A stretch of 20,050 bases of DNA from Pseudonocardiales bacterium (GTDB lineage Bacteria; Actinomycetota; Actinomycetes; Mycobacteriales; Pseudonocardiaceae), in NCBI GenBank assembly GCA_025465385.1, contig JAODNG010000146.1, positions 1 through 20,050 on the forward strand, in the 5' to 3' direction. Under the pieces are notes generated by a model, which ran no database searches, was not told the DNA's origin, and saw nothing but the letters and a program-made list of their open reading frames with translations. Shown here one piece after another: positions 6,914 through 13,850 of the stretch; the stretch's first letter is position 1, and every line of letters starts with the position of its first letter. The position numbers and the translations under genes were made by a program.

Positions 6914-7038
6914 GACCTCCGCTCCCGGTGGGTCCCCGGGTCGAAGTATCCGAGACGCCGCCGGCCCCATGGGCAGGTGGCCGGGCAGCACACAACGATG
7001 CACAACCGGAGCGGTACGCCGGCCTTCTCCCGTGCCAC
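6910..7038 (-). CDS. Small ORF coupled to gpsA, 42 residues, unknown
   Basis: A GTG at 7038 follows the strongest ribosome site in the window (GGGAGGAGG about 5 bases before the start) and opens a 42-codon frame whose TGA overlaps the gpsA ATG as ATGA. The product begins MAREKAGVPLRLCIVVCC and has four cysteines in a CxxxCCxxxC pattern, then basic and polar residues. I recognise no family. The ribosome site and exact coupling argue that it is translated, as a small protein or as a leader that drives gpsA translation. A plain chance ORF cannot be excluded. Confidence 0.5.
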   Translation of the reverse strand: MAREKAGVPLRLCIVVCCPATCPWGRRRLGYFDPGTHRERRS

Positions 7039-7147
7039 GCAATCCTCCTCCCGCTGATTGATCGCCTGATTGCCGAATGGGTCTGCTGGCAACGTGAGCA
7101 GAAGTCTTCCCTGCCGCCGGATCGAAGGTCCAGCGGGACGATGGGGC

Positions 7148-7780
7148 ATGCACGTGGATCTGCTCATCCCGGTGAAGCCCCTCGCCTGGGCCAAGACTCG
7201 ACTGCGGGGTGCGGCCGACGGCGGGGCCGGTGCCCCGGAGGCGCACGCCCGGTTGGTGCTCGCACTCGCCCGGGACACCGTCACCGCCGCGGCTGCGGTG
7301 GTTCGACAGGTCGTCGCGATCTGCTCTGACGAGACGGTATGTGCGGCCCTCGCCGACGACGGGGTGCAGACGATTCCCGACGAGCCGGCCGCCGGGCTCA
7401 ACCCGGCATTGCGATACGGGGAAGCTGTGCTCCGCGCAGCAGATCTGACCGCAACGGTAGGAGTCTTGCCGGCCGACCTTCCGGCGCTGCACCCGGAGGA
7501 GCTGGACCGTGCTATCCACGCCGCCCTGGCCGCCGGCGGCCGAGCGTTCTGCACCGATCGGGCCGAGACCGGGACAACCCTGCTATTGGCCCCACCGGGA
7601 CAGCTTCTGGGCCCCCGCTTCGGACCTGCCTCGGCGGCAGCGCATCGGGCCACCGGTGCACGGGAGGTCACCGGTGTGTGGCCCGGGCTGCGGTGCGACG
7701 TCGACACCGCCGCCGATCTGACCATCGCGCGGGGCTTGGGACTGGGGCGGTTCACCAGCACCGCACTGGACCGCATCTAA
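7148..7780 (+). CDS. cofC: 2-phospho-L-lactate / phosphoenolpyruvate guanylyltransferase of F420 synthesis
   Basis: A 210-residue nucleotidyltransferase of the CofC/FbiD family that uses GTP to activate 2-phospholactate or, in actinobacteria, phosphoenolpyruvate (FbiD) for coenzyme F420 assembly. The N-terminus LLIPVKPLAWAKTRLRG is the family's nucleotide-binding opening; GVLPADLPAL holds a metal-binding Asp, and RFGPASAAAH and CDVDTAADL are typical of the C-terminal half. I choose the ATG at 7148; a GTG two codons later is also possible, since the ribosome site is weak. Frames extending to 7070 lack family sequence. It diverges from gpsA and precedes ppk1, as Rv2983 does in M. tuberculosis. 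Confidence 0.92.
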   Translation: MHVDLLIPVKPLAWAKTRLRGAADGGAGAPEAHARLVLALARDTVTAAAAVVRQVVAICSDETVCAALADDGVQTIPDEPAAGLNPALRYGEAVLRAADLTATVGVLPADLPALHPEELDRAIHAALAAGGRAFCTDRAETGTTLLLAPPGQLLGPRFGPASAAAHRATGAREVTGVWPGLRCDVDTAADLTIARGLGLGRFTSTALDRI

Positions 7781-7838
7781 ACAGATGATTTAGCGCAGCT
7801 GATACCCACGCCCGGTCGCGATACGGAACAATAAATGA

Positions 7839-10040
7839 GTGAGTACGCACGGCGAGAACACCGGCCTCACGGCCGCAACCCGTGCCGTATCGATTGCTGA
7901 CGGTGCCGTAGTGACGGTGCCGCCTGCTCCCCCAGCGGCAACCCCCTTACCCGCGGCCACCGACCTACCTGACGACCGCTACCTCAACCGGGAGCTGTCC
8001 TGGCTGGACTTCAACGCTCGGGTGCTGGCGCTGGCTGAGGACACCAGCCAGCCGCTGCTGGAGCGGGCCAAGTTCCTGGCGATCTTCGCGTCGAACCTCG
8101 ACGAGTTCTACATGGTTCGGGTCGCCGGGCTCAAGCGCCGCGAGGAAGCCGGGCTCGCCGTGCGCAGCGCGGACGGCCTCACCCCGCGCGAGCAGCTGGC
8201 GCAGATCGCGATGCGCAGCCGGGAACTCACCGAGCGCCAAGCCCGCATCTGTCTCGACTCCGTGCGCCCCGAGCTGGAGAAGCACGACATCAGCTTCGTG
8301 ACCTGGTCTGACCTTGACGACCAGGAGAGACTGCGGCTCTCGGGGTACTTCTCCGACCACATCTTCCCGGTGCTGACCCCGTTGGCGGTGGACCCGGCTC
8401 ACCCGTTCCCCAACATCTCAAACCTGTCCGTGAACCTGGCCGTGATGGGGCGTGACCCGGACAGTCGTATCGAGCGCTTCGCCCGGGTCAAGGTGCCCAA
8501 CAACGTCCCTCGACTGGTCCGGGTGGAGAGCCACCAAGGCGGTCTCGGGTCGCCTCGCGCCACGTTTCTGCCGCTAGAAGAGCTGATCGGAGCTCATCTC
8601 GGAGAGATGTTCGCCGGCATGGAAGTTGTGGACTGGCACATCTTCCGGGTCACCCGCAACGCTGATTTCGAGGTCGAGGAAGACCGCGACGAGGACCTGC
8701 TGCAGGCGATGGAACGGGAGCTGGCGCGACGCCGCTTCGGTCCACCGGTGCGCCTGGAAGTCGCCGAGCGGATGAGCGACCATGTGCTGGAGCTGTTGCT
8801 GCGGGAGCTCGACGTAGATCCGCACGACGTGGTCGAGGTGCCCGGCCTACTGGATCTGTCCTGCCTGTGGCAGCTCCACGCGCTGCCCGTTCCGGAGCTG
8901 AAGGACGAGCCGTTCGTCCCCGTGACGCACCCGGCCTTCGGCGAGGGCGAAAGCCCCAAGGATGTGTTCACCACGCTTCGTGACGGTGACGTCCTGGTGC
9001 ACCATCCCTACGACTCGTTCTCCACCAGTGTGCAGCGGTTTATCGAGCAGGCCGCCGTGGATCCGCAGGTGCTGGCGATCAAGCAGACGCTCTACCGAAC
9101 CTCCGGTGACTCCCCTATCGTCGATGCGCTGATCGACGCCGCGGAGGCTGGTAAGCAAGTCGTCGCGCTGGTGGAACTCAAGGCACGATTCGACGAGCAG
9201 GCCAACATCAGATGGGCCAGGGCGCTGGAACGCGCCGGGGTACACGTGGTCTATGGGCTGATGGGCCTGAAGACGCATTGTAAGACGTCGCTGGTGGTGC
9301 GCCAGGAGAGCTCGACGATCCGCAGGTACTGCCATATCGGCACCGGCAACTACAACCCGAAGACCGGCCGGCTCTATGAGGACATCGGGTTATTCACCGC
9401 CGAGCCAGCGGTCGGTGCCGACCTCACTGACCTGTTCAACTCGCTGACCGGCTACGCGCGGCAGACCTCCTACCGCAGCTTGCTCGTGGCGCCCTACGGA
9501 ATCCGGCGCGGCATCGTGGAACGGATCCTCGGCGAGATCGCCCACCACCGGGCGGGACGCCCGGCGGGGATCCGGATCAAGGTCAACTCTCTGGTCGACG
9601 AGCAGGTGATCGATGCGCTCTACCGCGCGGCGCTGGCCGGCGTCTGTGTCGACATCGTGGTCCGCGGCATCTGTAGCCTCATCCCTGGACGCCCTGGACT
9701 GTCGGAGAACATCGGCGTGCGCTCGATCTTGGGCCGCTTCCTGGAACACTCGCGGGTTTTTCACTTTCGGGGTGGCTGCGAGCACTGGATCGGCAGTGCC
9801 GACATGATGCACCGCAACCTGGACCGCCGGGTGGAGGTGCTGGTGCGGGTAGCCGACCCCGCCGTGACCGCGGAGCTGGACGCGATGCTCAGCTCGGCCC
9901 TGGACCCGGCAACGCGATGCTGGGTGTTGGAGGCGGGCGGCTCATGGAGGCCCTCCCCGGCAGATGGAACCACCGTCCGGGACCATCAGGTGCAGGAAAT
10001 CCTTCGCCATCGTAGGGGGATCGACCAGTGCCTGCCCTGA
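7839..10040 (+). CDS. ppk1: Polyphosphate kinase 1
   Basis: Makes polyphosphate from the ATP gamma-phosphate, reversibly, through a phosphohistidine. The 733-residue product has the family's N-terminal RYLNRELSWLDFNARVLAL, the middle FASNLDEFYMVRVAG, and the two catalytic histidines: His499 in YCHIGTGNYNPKT, the phosphorylated one, and His637 in RFLEHSRVFHF. The GTG at 7839 gives a proline/alanine-rich 45-residue lead before the conserved start; the ribosome site is poor, and the out-of-frame ATG at 7835 is not used. The end overlaps the mutT1 gene by 13 bases, so they form one operon; the gap to cofC is 58 bases and may be part of the same transcript. Confidence 0.97.
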   Translation: MSTHGENTGLTAATRAVSIADGAVVTVPPAPPAATPLPAATDLPDDRYLNRELSWLDFNARVLALAEDTSQPLLERAKFLAIFASNLDEFYMVRVAGLKRREEAGLAVRSADGLTPREQLAQIAMRSRELTERQARICLDSVRPELEKHDISFVTWSDLDDQERLRLSGYFSDHIFPVLTPLAVDPAHPFPNISNLSVNLAVMGRDPDSRIERFARVKVPNNVPRLVRVESHQGGLGSPRATFLPLEELIGAHLGEMFAGMEVVDWHIFRVTRNADFEVEEDRDEDLLQAMERELARRRFGPPVRLEVAERMSDHVLELLLRELDVDPHDVVEVPGLLDLSCLWQLHALPVPELKDEPFVPVTHPAFGEGESPKDVFTTLRDGDVLVHHPYDSFSTSVQRFIEQAAVDPQVLAIKQTLYRTSGDSPIVDALIDAAEAGKQVVALVELKARFDEQANIRWARALERAGVHVVYGLMGLKTHCKTSLVVRQESSTIRRYCHIGTGNYNPKTGRLYEDIGLFTAEPAVGADLTDLFNSLTGYARQTSYRSLLVAPYGIRRGIVERILGEIAHHRAGRPAGIRIKVNSLVDEQVIDALYRAALAGVCVDIVVRGICSLIPGRPGLSENIGVRSILGRFLEHSRVFHFRGGCEHWIGSADMMHRNLDRRVEVLVRVADPAVTAELDAMLSSALDPATRCWVLEAGGSWRPSPADGTTVRDHQVQEILRHRRGIDQCLP

Positions 10041-10915
10041 TCGCCGCCGGCGCCGCCGTGTGGCAACGATCGCCCTCGGGCGACGTCGAAGTGGCGGTGG
10101 TCCACCGGCCGCGCTATGACGACTGGTCGCTGCCCAAGGGCAAGTCGCATTCGGGGGAGTTGCTGCCGGTCACCGCCGTCCGGGAGGTGGCCGAGGAGAC
10201 CGGCCACACCGTCACGCTCGGCGCCAGATTAGGCAACACCCGTTATCAGGTGCCTGCAGGCGAGAAGGTGGTGCACTACTGGGTGGCACGTCCCACCGGC
10301 GGCAGTTTTCGTCCCAGCGAGGAGGTGGACGAGCTGCGCTGGGTGCCCCTGGCCAAGGCGATCGCCCTGCTCAGCCACTCGTACGATCGTGTCCTGCTAG
10401 CCGGGCTCGACGGCGCGACCGCCGCCACGGCCACCGTGCTGCTGGTCCGGCATGGCGAGGCGGGTGAGAGGGAGCAGTGGCAGGGAGATGATGACCTGCG
10501 CCCGTTGAGCGCGGAGGGCCATCGGCAGGCGGATGTCCTGCGAACGCTTCTCCCGCTGTTCGGCGCGCGGCGGGTGTACTCCGCACCATCGCTGCGATGT
10601 CGCCAGACCGTCGAGCCTGTCGCCGCGAAACTCGGCGTGCCGATCATCGCCGAACCGCGATTGTCCGAGCGCGAATATGCGGCCGATCCGGCAGCCACTC
10701 TGGACCGGCTGACCGAGATTGCGGCCGAGCCCGGTGGCCCGGCTGTGGTGTGCAGCCAGGGTGGGGTGATTCCCGACCTGGTCCGCGCACTCGCGGGCAA
10801 AGCCGGGCTCAACCTGCGCGATGTACCCAGCGAGAAGGGCAGTTACTGGGGACTGTTCTTCAGCGAAGGTCCGGTCCTGCTCACCGCCGACTACTACGAC
10901 GACGCGGTGCGCTGA
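10028..10915 (+). CDS. mutT1: Two-domain NUDIX hydrolase / histidine phosphatase (MutT1-like)
   Basis: A 295-residue fusion. The N-terminal NUDIX domain carries a complete Nudix box, residues 38-59 (GKSHSGE then REVAEETG). The C-terminal histidine phosphatase domain begins with VLLVRHGEAG, His142 being the phosphate-accepting residue. In mycobacteria this architecture (MutT1) hydrolyses 8-oxo-dGTP/GTP and diadenosine polyphosphates and follows ppk1, as here. The GTG at 10028 comes 7 bases after AGGGGGA and overlaps the ppk1 end, implying coupled translation. In M. tuberculosis hupB follows mutT1; here leuD follows, convergent, after 75 bases. Confidence 0.92.
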   Translation: MPALIAAGAAVWQRSPSGDVEVAVVHRPRYDDWSLPKGKSHSGELLPVTAVREVAEETGHTVTLGARLGNTRYQVPAGEKVVHYWVARPTGGSFRPSEEVDELRWVPLAKAIALLSHSYDRVLLAGLDGATAATATVLLVRHGEAGEREQWQGDDDLRPLSAEGHRQADVLRTLLPLFGARRVYSAPSLRCRQTVEPVAAKLGVPIIAEPRLSEREYAADPAATLDRLTEIAAEPGGPAVVCSQGGVIPDLVRALAGKAGLNLRDVPSEKGSYWGLFFSEGPVLLTADYYDDAVR

Positions 10916-10990
10916 TCGGCTCCGGCCGGCTTACTGCTGGACTGGGAATGGGGCGCCCCACGGCGCACTGGGCTGACCGCACGCACCTGG

Positions 10991-11584
10991 CTAGCCCACT
11001 GTCGTAGTCGGCAGCCAGGACGGGCGGTGAGCCTCGAATGCGTCGATCTCCTGAGCGTGCCGCAGGCTCAGCGCGATGTCGTCCAATCCCTCTAACAGAC
11101 GCCAGCGAGTGTAGCGATCGATCGTGAACGCCACCGTGAGGTCCTTGGCATGCACGGTCTGCTCGGCAAGATCGACGGTGACTTCGGTGCCCGGCTCCGT
11201 CTCCAGCAGCTTCCACAGCGTTTCGACATCGGCCCGCTCACACTGAGCCGCTAGCAGACCTTGCTTGCCGGCGTTGCCCCGGAAAATGTCACCGAACCGC
11301 GGCGAGATCACCACTCGAAACCCGTAGTCCAACAAGGCCCAGACCGCGTGCTCCCGTGACGACCCGGTGCCGAAGTCCGGTCCGGCGACCAGCACGCTGC
11401 CGTTGCGGTAGCCATCGTGATTGAGGACGAAGTCCTCGTCAGCGCGCCAAGCCGCGAACAGACCATCCTGGAAACCGGTGCGGCTGACCCGTTTGAGATA
11501 TACCGCAGGAATGATCTGATCAGTGTCCACATCGGAGCGCCGCAACGGCACACCGATCCCCGTGTGATAGGTAAATCGCTCCAT
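10991..11584 (-). CDS. leuD: 3-isopropylmalate dehydratase small subunit
   Basis: The swivel subunit of isopropylmalate isomerase, 197 residues, working with LeuC in leucine synthesis (and with 2-methylmalate in the citramalate path). Family marks: SDVDTDQIIPAVYLKR near the start, GPDFGTGSSREHAVWAL at 69-84, and SPRFGDIFRGNAGKQGLL. The ATG at 11584 follows AAGGAG with about 5 bases between. It is the second gene of the leuCD unit, 51 bases behind leuC; the gap is almost filled by a palindrome. Confidence 0.96.
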   Translation of the reverse strand: MERFTYHTGIGVPLRRSDVDTDQIIPAVYLKRVSRTGFQDGLFAAWRADEDFVLNHDGYRNGSVLVAGPDFGTGSSREHAVWALLDYGFRVVISPRFGDIFRGNAGKQGLLAAQCERADVETLWKLLETEPGTEVTVDLAEQTVHAKDLTVAFTIDRYTRWRLLEGLDDIALSLRHAQEIDAFEAHRPSWLPTTTVG

Positions 11585-11598
11585 CGTCGCTCCTTACT

Positions 11599-11640
11599 CG
11601 TGAGTGGCGTTCAGTGCCATAACACTGTTTGCCACTCACG
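11599..11640. repeat. Nested palindrome between leuC and leuD
   Basis: CGTGAGTGGC (11599-11608) pairs perfectly with GCCACTCACG (11631-11640). Inside, CAGTG (11612-11616) pairs with CACTG (11623-11627) around a 6-base loop. The structure covers the leuC stop and ends 4-5 bases before the leuD ribosome site. No T-tract follows, so it is not an obvious terminator; it could tune the LeuC:LeuD ratio or protect an RNA end. Its GAGTGGC...GCCACT outer arms recur in the repeat at 2835-2857, which suggests a dispersed palindromic family. Confidence 0.75.
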
Positions 11641-13063
11641 ACCCCAAGTCGGCGGGGGATGAAAGGGTGCCGCGGATTGCGGTGGCGGCCGCCACCAGCG
11701 GGGAGACCAGGTGAGTGCGGCCGCCCTTGCCCTGGCGGCCTTCGACGTTGCGGTTGGACGTCGATGCGCAGCGTTCACCGACGGCGAGCTGGTCGGGGTT
11801 CATCCCGAGGCACATCGAGCAGCCCGCCGAGCGCCACTGGGCACCGGCCGCGGTGAACACCTCATGCAGGCCCTCGGCCTCGGCCTGAGCGCGCACCCGC
11901 ATCGAGCCGGGAACCACCAGCATTCGCACCCCATCGCGCACCCGGTGCCCGGCGAGCACCGCCGCCGCGGCCCGCAGGTCCTCGATCCGCCCGTTGGTGC
12001 AGGATCCGAGGAAGACCGTGTCCACCGGGATGTCACGCAGCGGTGTACCGGGTTGTAAGTCCATGTAGGACAGTGCCTTGCGCACCGCGAGCCGCTCGCC
12101 CGCATCGGTGATCTGCGCGGGATCGGGTACCCGCTCGGACAGCGGCAAGCCCTGTCCGGGGTTGGTGCCCCAAGTCACGAACGGCGTCAGCGCGTCGGCG
12201 TCGATCTCCACCTCGGCGTCGAAGGTGGCGTCACCATCGGTGTGCAGCTCTTTCCAGTACTGCATCGCCGCGTTCCACTGCGGACCCACCGGCGCATGCG
12301 GACGGCCGGCGAGGTAGTCGAAGGTGGTGGCGTCCGGCGCGATCATCCCAGCCCGGGCTCCCGCCTCGATCGACATGTTGCAGATGGTCATGCGGGCTTC
12401 CATGGAGAGCTGATCGATCACGTTTCCGCGGTACTCCAGCACGTACCCTTGGCCACCCCCGGTGCCGATCCGGGCGATCACCGCCAGGATGACGTCCTTG
12501 CTGGTGACGCCGGTGGGCAGCGCACCATCGCGGCTGTGCACGACCACCGCCATGGTTTTGAACGGGCGCAGCGGCAGGGTCTGGGTGGCCAGCACGTGTT
12601 CCACCTCCGAGGTGCCGATGCCGAAGGCCAGCGCGCCGAACGCACCGTGGGTAGAGGTGTGCGAGTCACCGCAGACCACCGTCATCCCCGGTTGGGTCAG
12701 CCCCAGCTGAGGCCCCACGACGTGCACGATGCCCTGCTCGACGTCGCCCATCGAGTGCAGCCGCACGCCGAACTCCGCACAGTTGCGGCGCAACGTCTCC
12801 AGCTGAGTGCGGGATATCTCATCGGCGATCGGCAGCTCGATGTCGGTGGTGGGAACGTTGTGATCCTCGGTGGCGATCGTGAGATCGGGCCGGCGGACCG
12901 ACCGGCCACTCAACCGCAGGCCGTCGAAGGCCTGCGGGCTGGTGACCTCGTGGACCAGGTGCAGATCGATATAGAGCAGGTCGGGCGTTGCGGTAGTGGG
13001 GTCACCATCGCCTCGATGGACAACGTGGTCGTCCCAGACCTTCGCTGCGAGCGTGCGTCCCAT
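11636..13063 (-). CDS. leuC: 3-isopropylmalate dehydratase large subunit
   Basis: The aconitase-fold subunit of isopropylmalate isomerase, 475 residues, with a [4Fe-4S] cluster. The three cluster cysteines are in place: Cys355 in GSCTNGR, and Cys415 and Cys418 in GCSMCLGMNPD. CGDSHTSTHGAFGALAFGIGTSEVEHVLATQTL and NMSIEAGARAGMIAPD are further marks. The start is the ATG at 13063 (MGRTLAAKVWDDHVV), 6 bases after AGAGGA; the nine-codon longer frame has no ribosome site. It diverges from the IclR-type gene and shares a 67-base region carrying that regulator's likely operator. Confidence 0.97.
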   Translation of the reverse strand: MGRTLAAKVWDDHVVHRGDGDPTTATPDLLYIDLHLVHEVTSPQAFDGLRLSGRSVRRPDLTIATEDHNVPTTDIELPIADEISRTQLETLRRNCAEFGVRLHSMGDVEQGIVHVVGPQLGLTQPGMTVVCGDSHTSTHGAFGALAFGIGTSEVEHVLATQTLPLRPFKTMAVVVHSRDGALPTGVTSKDVILAVIARIGTGGGQGYVLEYRGNVIDQLSMEARMTICNMSIEAGARAGMIAPDATTFDYLAGRPHAPVGPQWNAAMQYWKELHTDGDATFDAEVEIDADALTPFVTWGTNPGQGLPLSERVPDPAQITDAGERLAVRKALSYMDLQPGTPLRDIPVDTVFLGSCTNGRIEDLRAAAAVLAGHRVRDGVRMLVVPGSMRVRAQAEAEGLHEVFTAAGAQWRSAGCSMCLGMNPDQLAVGERCASTSNRNVEGRQGKGGRTHLVSPLVAAATAIRGTLSSPADLGS

Positions 13064-13094
13064 GAGCAATCCTCTGTTCGGCTCTCCCACATGC

Positions 13095-13132
13095 TGGACA
13101 TCTCACATGGCGAGAAGTTAATATCGAGATGT
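13095..13132 (+). promoter_or_regulatory. Leaderless promoter and operator of the IclR regulator / leuCD divergent region
   Basis: TGGACA (13095-13100) and TAATAT (13119-13124) with an 18-base spacer form a good promoter. Transcription would begin about 13131, exactly at the GTG start, giving a leaderless message. ACATCTC (13098-13104) and GAGATGT (13126-13132) are a perfect inverted repeat; one half covers the -35 box and the other the start codon, a layout suited to autorepression and to control of the divergent leuC. Confidence 0.55.
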
Positions 13133-13832
13133 GGAACAGCATAGCGGAATCGGCGTACTAGACAAGGCCGTCATGGTGCTGCGGACGGTGGCCGGTAACC
13201 CGTGCGGGCTAGCCGAGCTGTGCGCCCGTACCGGGCTGCCTCGGGCCACTGCGCACCGGCTGGCGGTGGGGCTGGAAGTGCACCGGCTACTCCGTCGTGA
13301 CGCTGACGGGCGGTGGCGTCCCGGGCCCGCTTTGCGCGAGCTGGGCGAGGGCGCGCTCGACCCGTTGCTCGACGCCGCGGCGATGGTGCTGCCCCGGCTG
13401 CGCGACGTCACCGGCGAGAGCGTCCAGCTCTACCGGCGCGACGGGATGGTCAGGGTCTGCGTGGCGGCCGCCGAGCCTCCGAGTGGGCTGCGCGACACCG
13501 TCCCGGTGGGAGCCCGGCTACCGATGGCTGCCGGATCGGGCGCGAAGGTGTTGGCCGCATGGGCTGATCCGGCCACCCAACGCGCCGTGCTCGGCGAAGC
13601 CATCTTCAGCGAGCGCACCCTGCTGGAGGTACGCCGGCGGGGCTGGGCGCAGAGCGTGGCGGAGCGCGAGTCCGGGGTGGCCAGTGTGTCGGCTCCGGTG
13701 CGCGACGCGGCGGGCACCGTGGTCGCGGCGGTGTCGGTGTCCGGTCCGGTGGAGCGGATCGGCCGGCGCCCCGGCGTCCGCTGGGCTGCCGACCTGCTGG
13801 CCGCCGCCGAGGCGCTGCACAACCGGCTGTGA
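13131..13832 (+). CDS. IclR-family regulator of leucine genes (NdgR/LtbR-like)
   Basis: A 233-residue IclR protein: a winged helix at about residues 6-60 (GVLDKAVMVLRTVAG, LAELCARTGLPRATAHRLAVGLE) followed by the ligand domain (ESVQLYRRDGMVRVCVAAAE through ASVSAPVRDAAGTVVAAVSVSGP). Divergent placement from leuC is the conserved position of NdgR (Streptomyces) and LtbR (Corynebacterium), which control leuCD and other amino-acid genes. The start is a GTG at 13131 with no ribosome site; the promoter spacing suggests a leaderless transcript. The end lies 18 bases from a convergent oxidoreductase gene. Confidence 0.9.
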   Translation: MEQHSGIGVLDKAVMVLRTVAGNPCGLAELCARTGLPRATAHRLAVGLEVHRLLRRDADGRWRPGPALRELGEGALDPLLDAAAMVLPRLRDVTGESVQLYRRDGMVRVCVAAAEPPSGLRDTVPVGARLPMAAGSGAKVLAAWADPATQRAVLGEAIFSERTLLEVRRRGWAQSVAERESGVASVSAPVRDAAGTVVAAVSVSGPVERIGRRPGVRWAADLLAAAEALHNRL

Positions 13833-13850
13833 CGCATGCTGGTGTTGTGT

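Noticed and set aside
6404..7057. Long plus-strand frames opposite gpsA
   Set aside because: They mirror the GC-rich codons of gpsA, show no protein family pattern, and two overlapping frames of this kind exist, as expected of shadows.
6914..7519. In-frame N-terminal extension of gpsA to a 538-residue protein
   Set aside because: The added part has no family sequence and runs antisense to cofC; the Rossmann loop sits right after the ATG at 6913.
7777..7793. CTAAA/TTTAG inverted repeat after cofC
   Set aside because: A 5-bp AT-rich stem is too weak to be a terminator or operator.
10949..10960. TGGGGCGCCCCA palindrome between mutT1 and leuD as terminator
   Set aside because: It is perfect but has no loop and no T-tract; a 12-base GC palindrome is not convincing alone.
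11591..11640. Mini-ORF reading MALNATHE with its stop touching the leuD ribosome site
   Set aside because: It lies wholly inside the leuC-leuD palindrome, has no ribosome site, and contains only one Leu codon, so neither translation nor leucine attenuation is supported.
12242..13144. 300-codon plus-strand frame opposite leuC
   Set aside because: It is His/Arg/Gln-rich antisense sequence of leuC with no ribosome site or recognisable domain.
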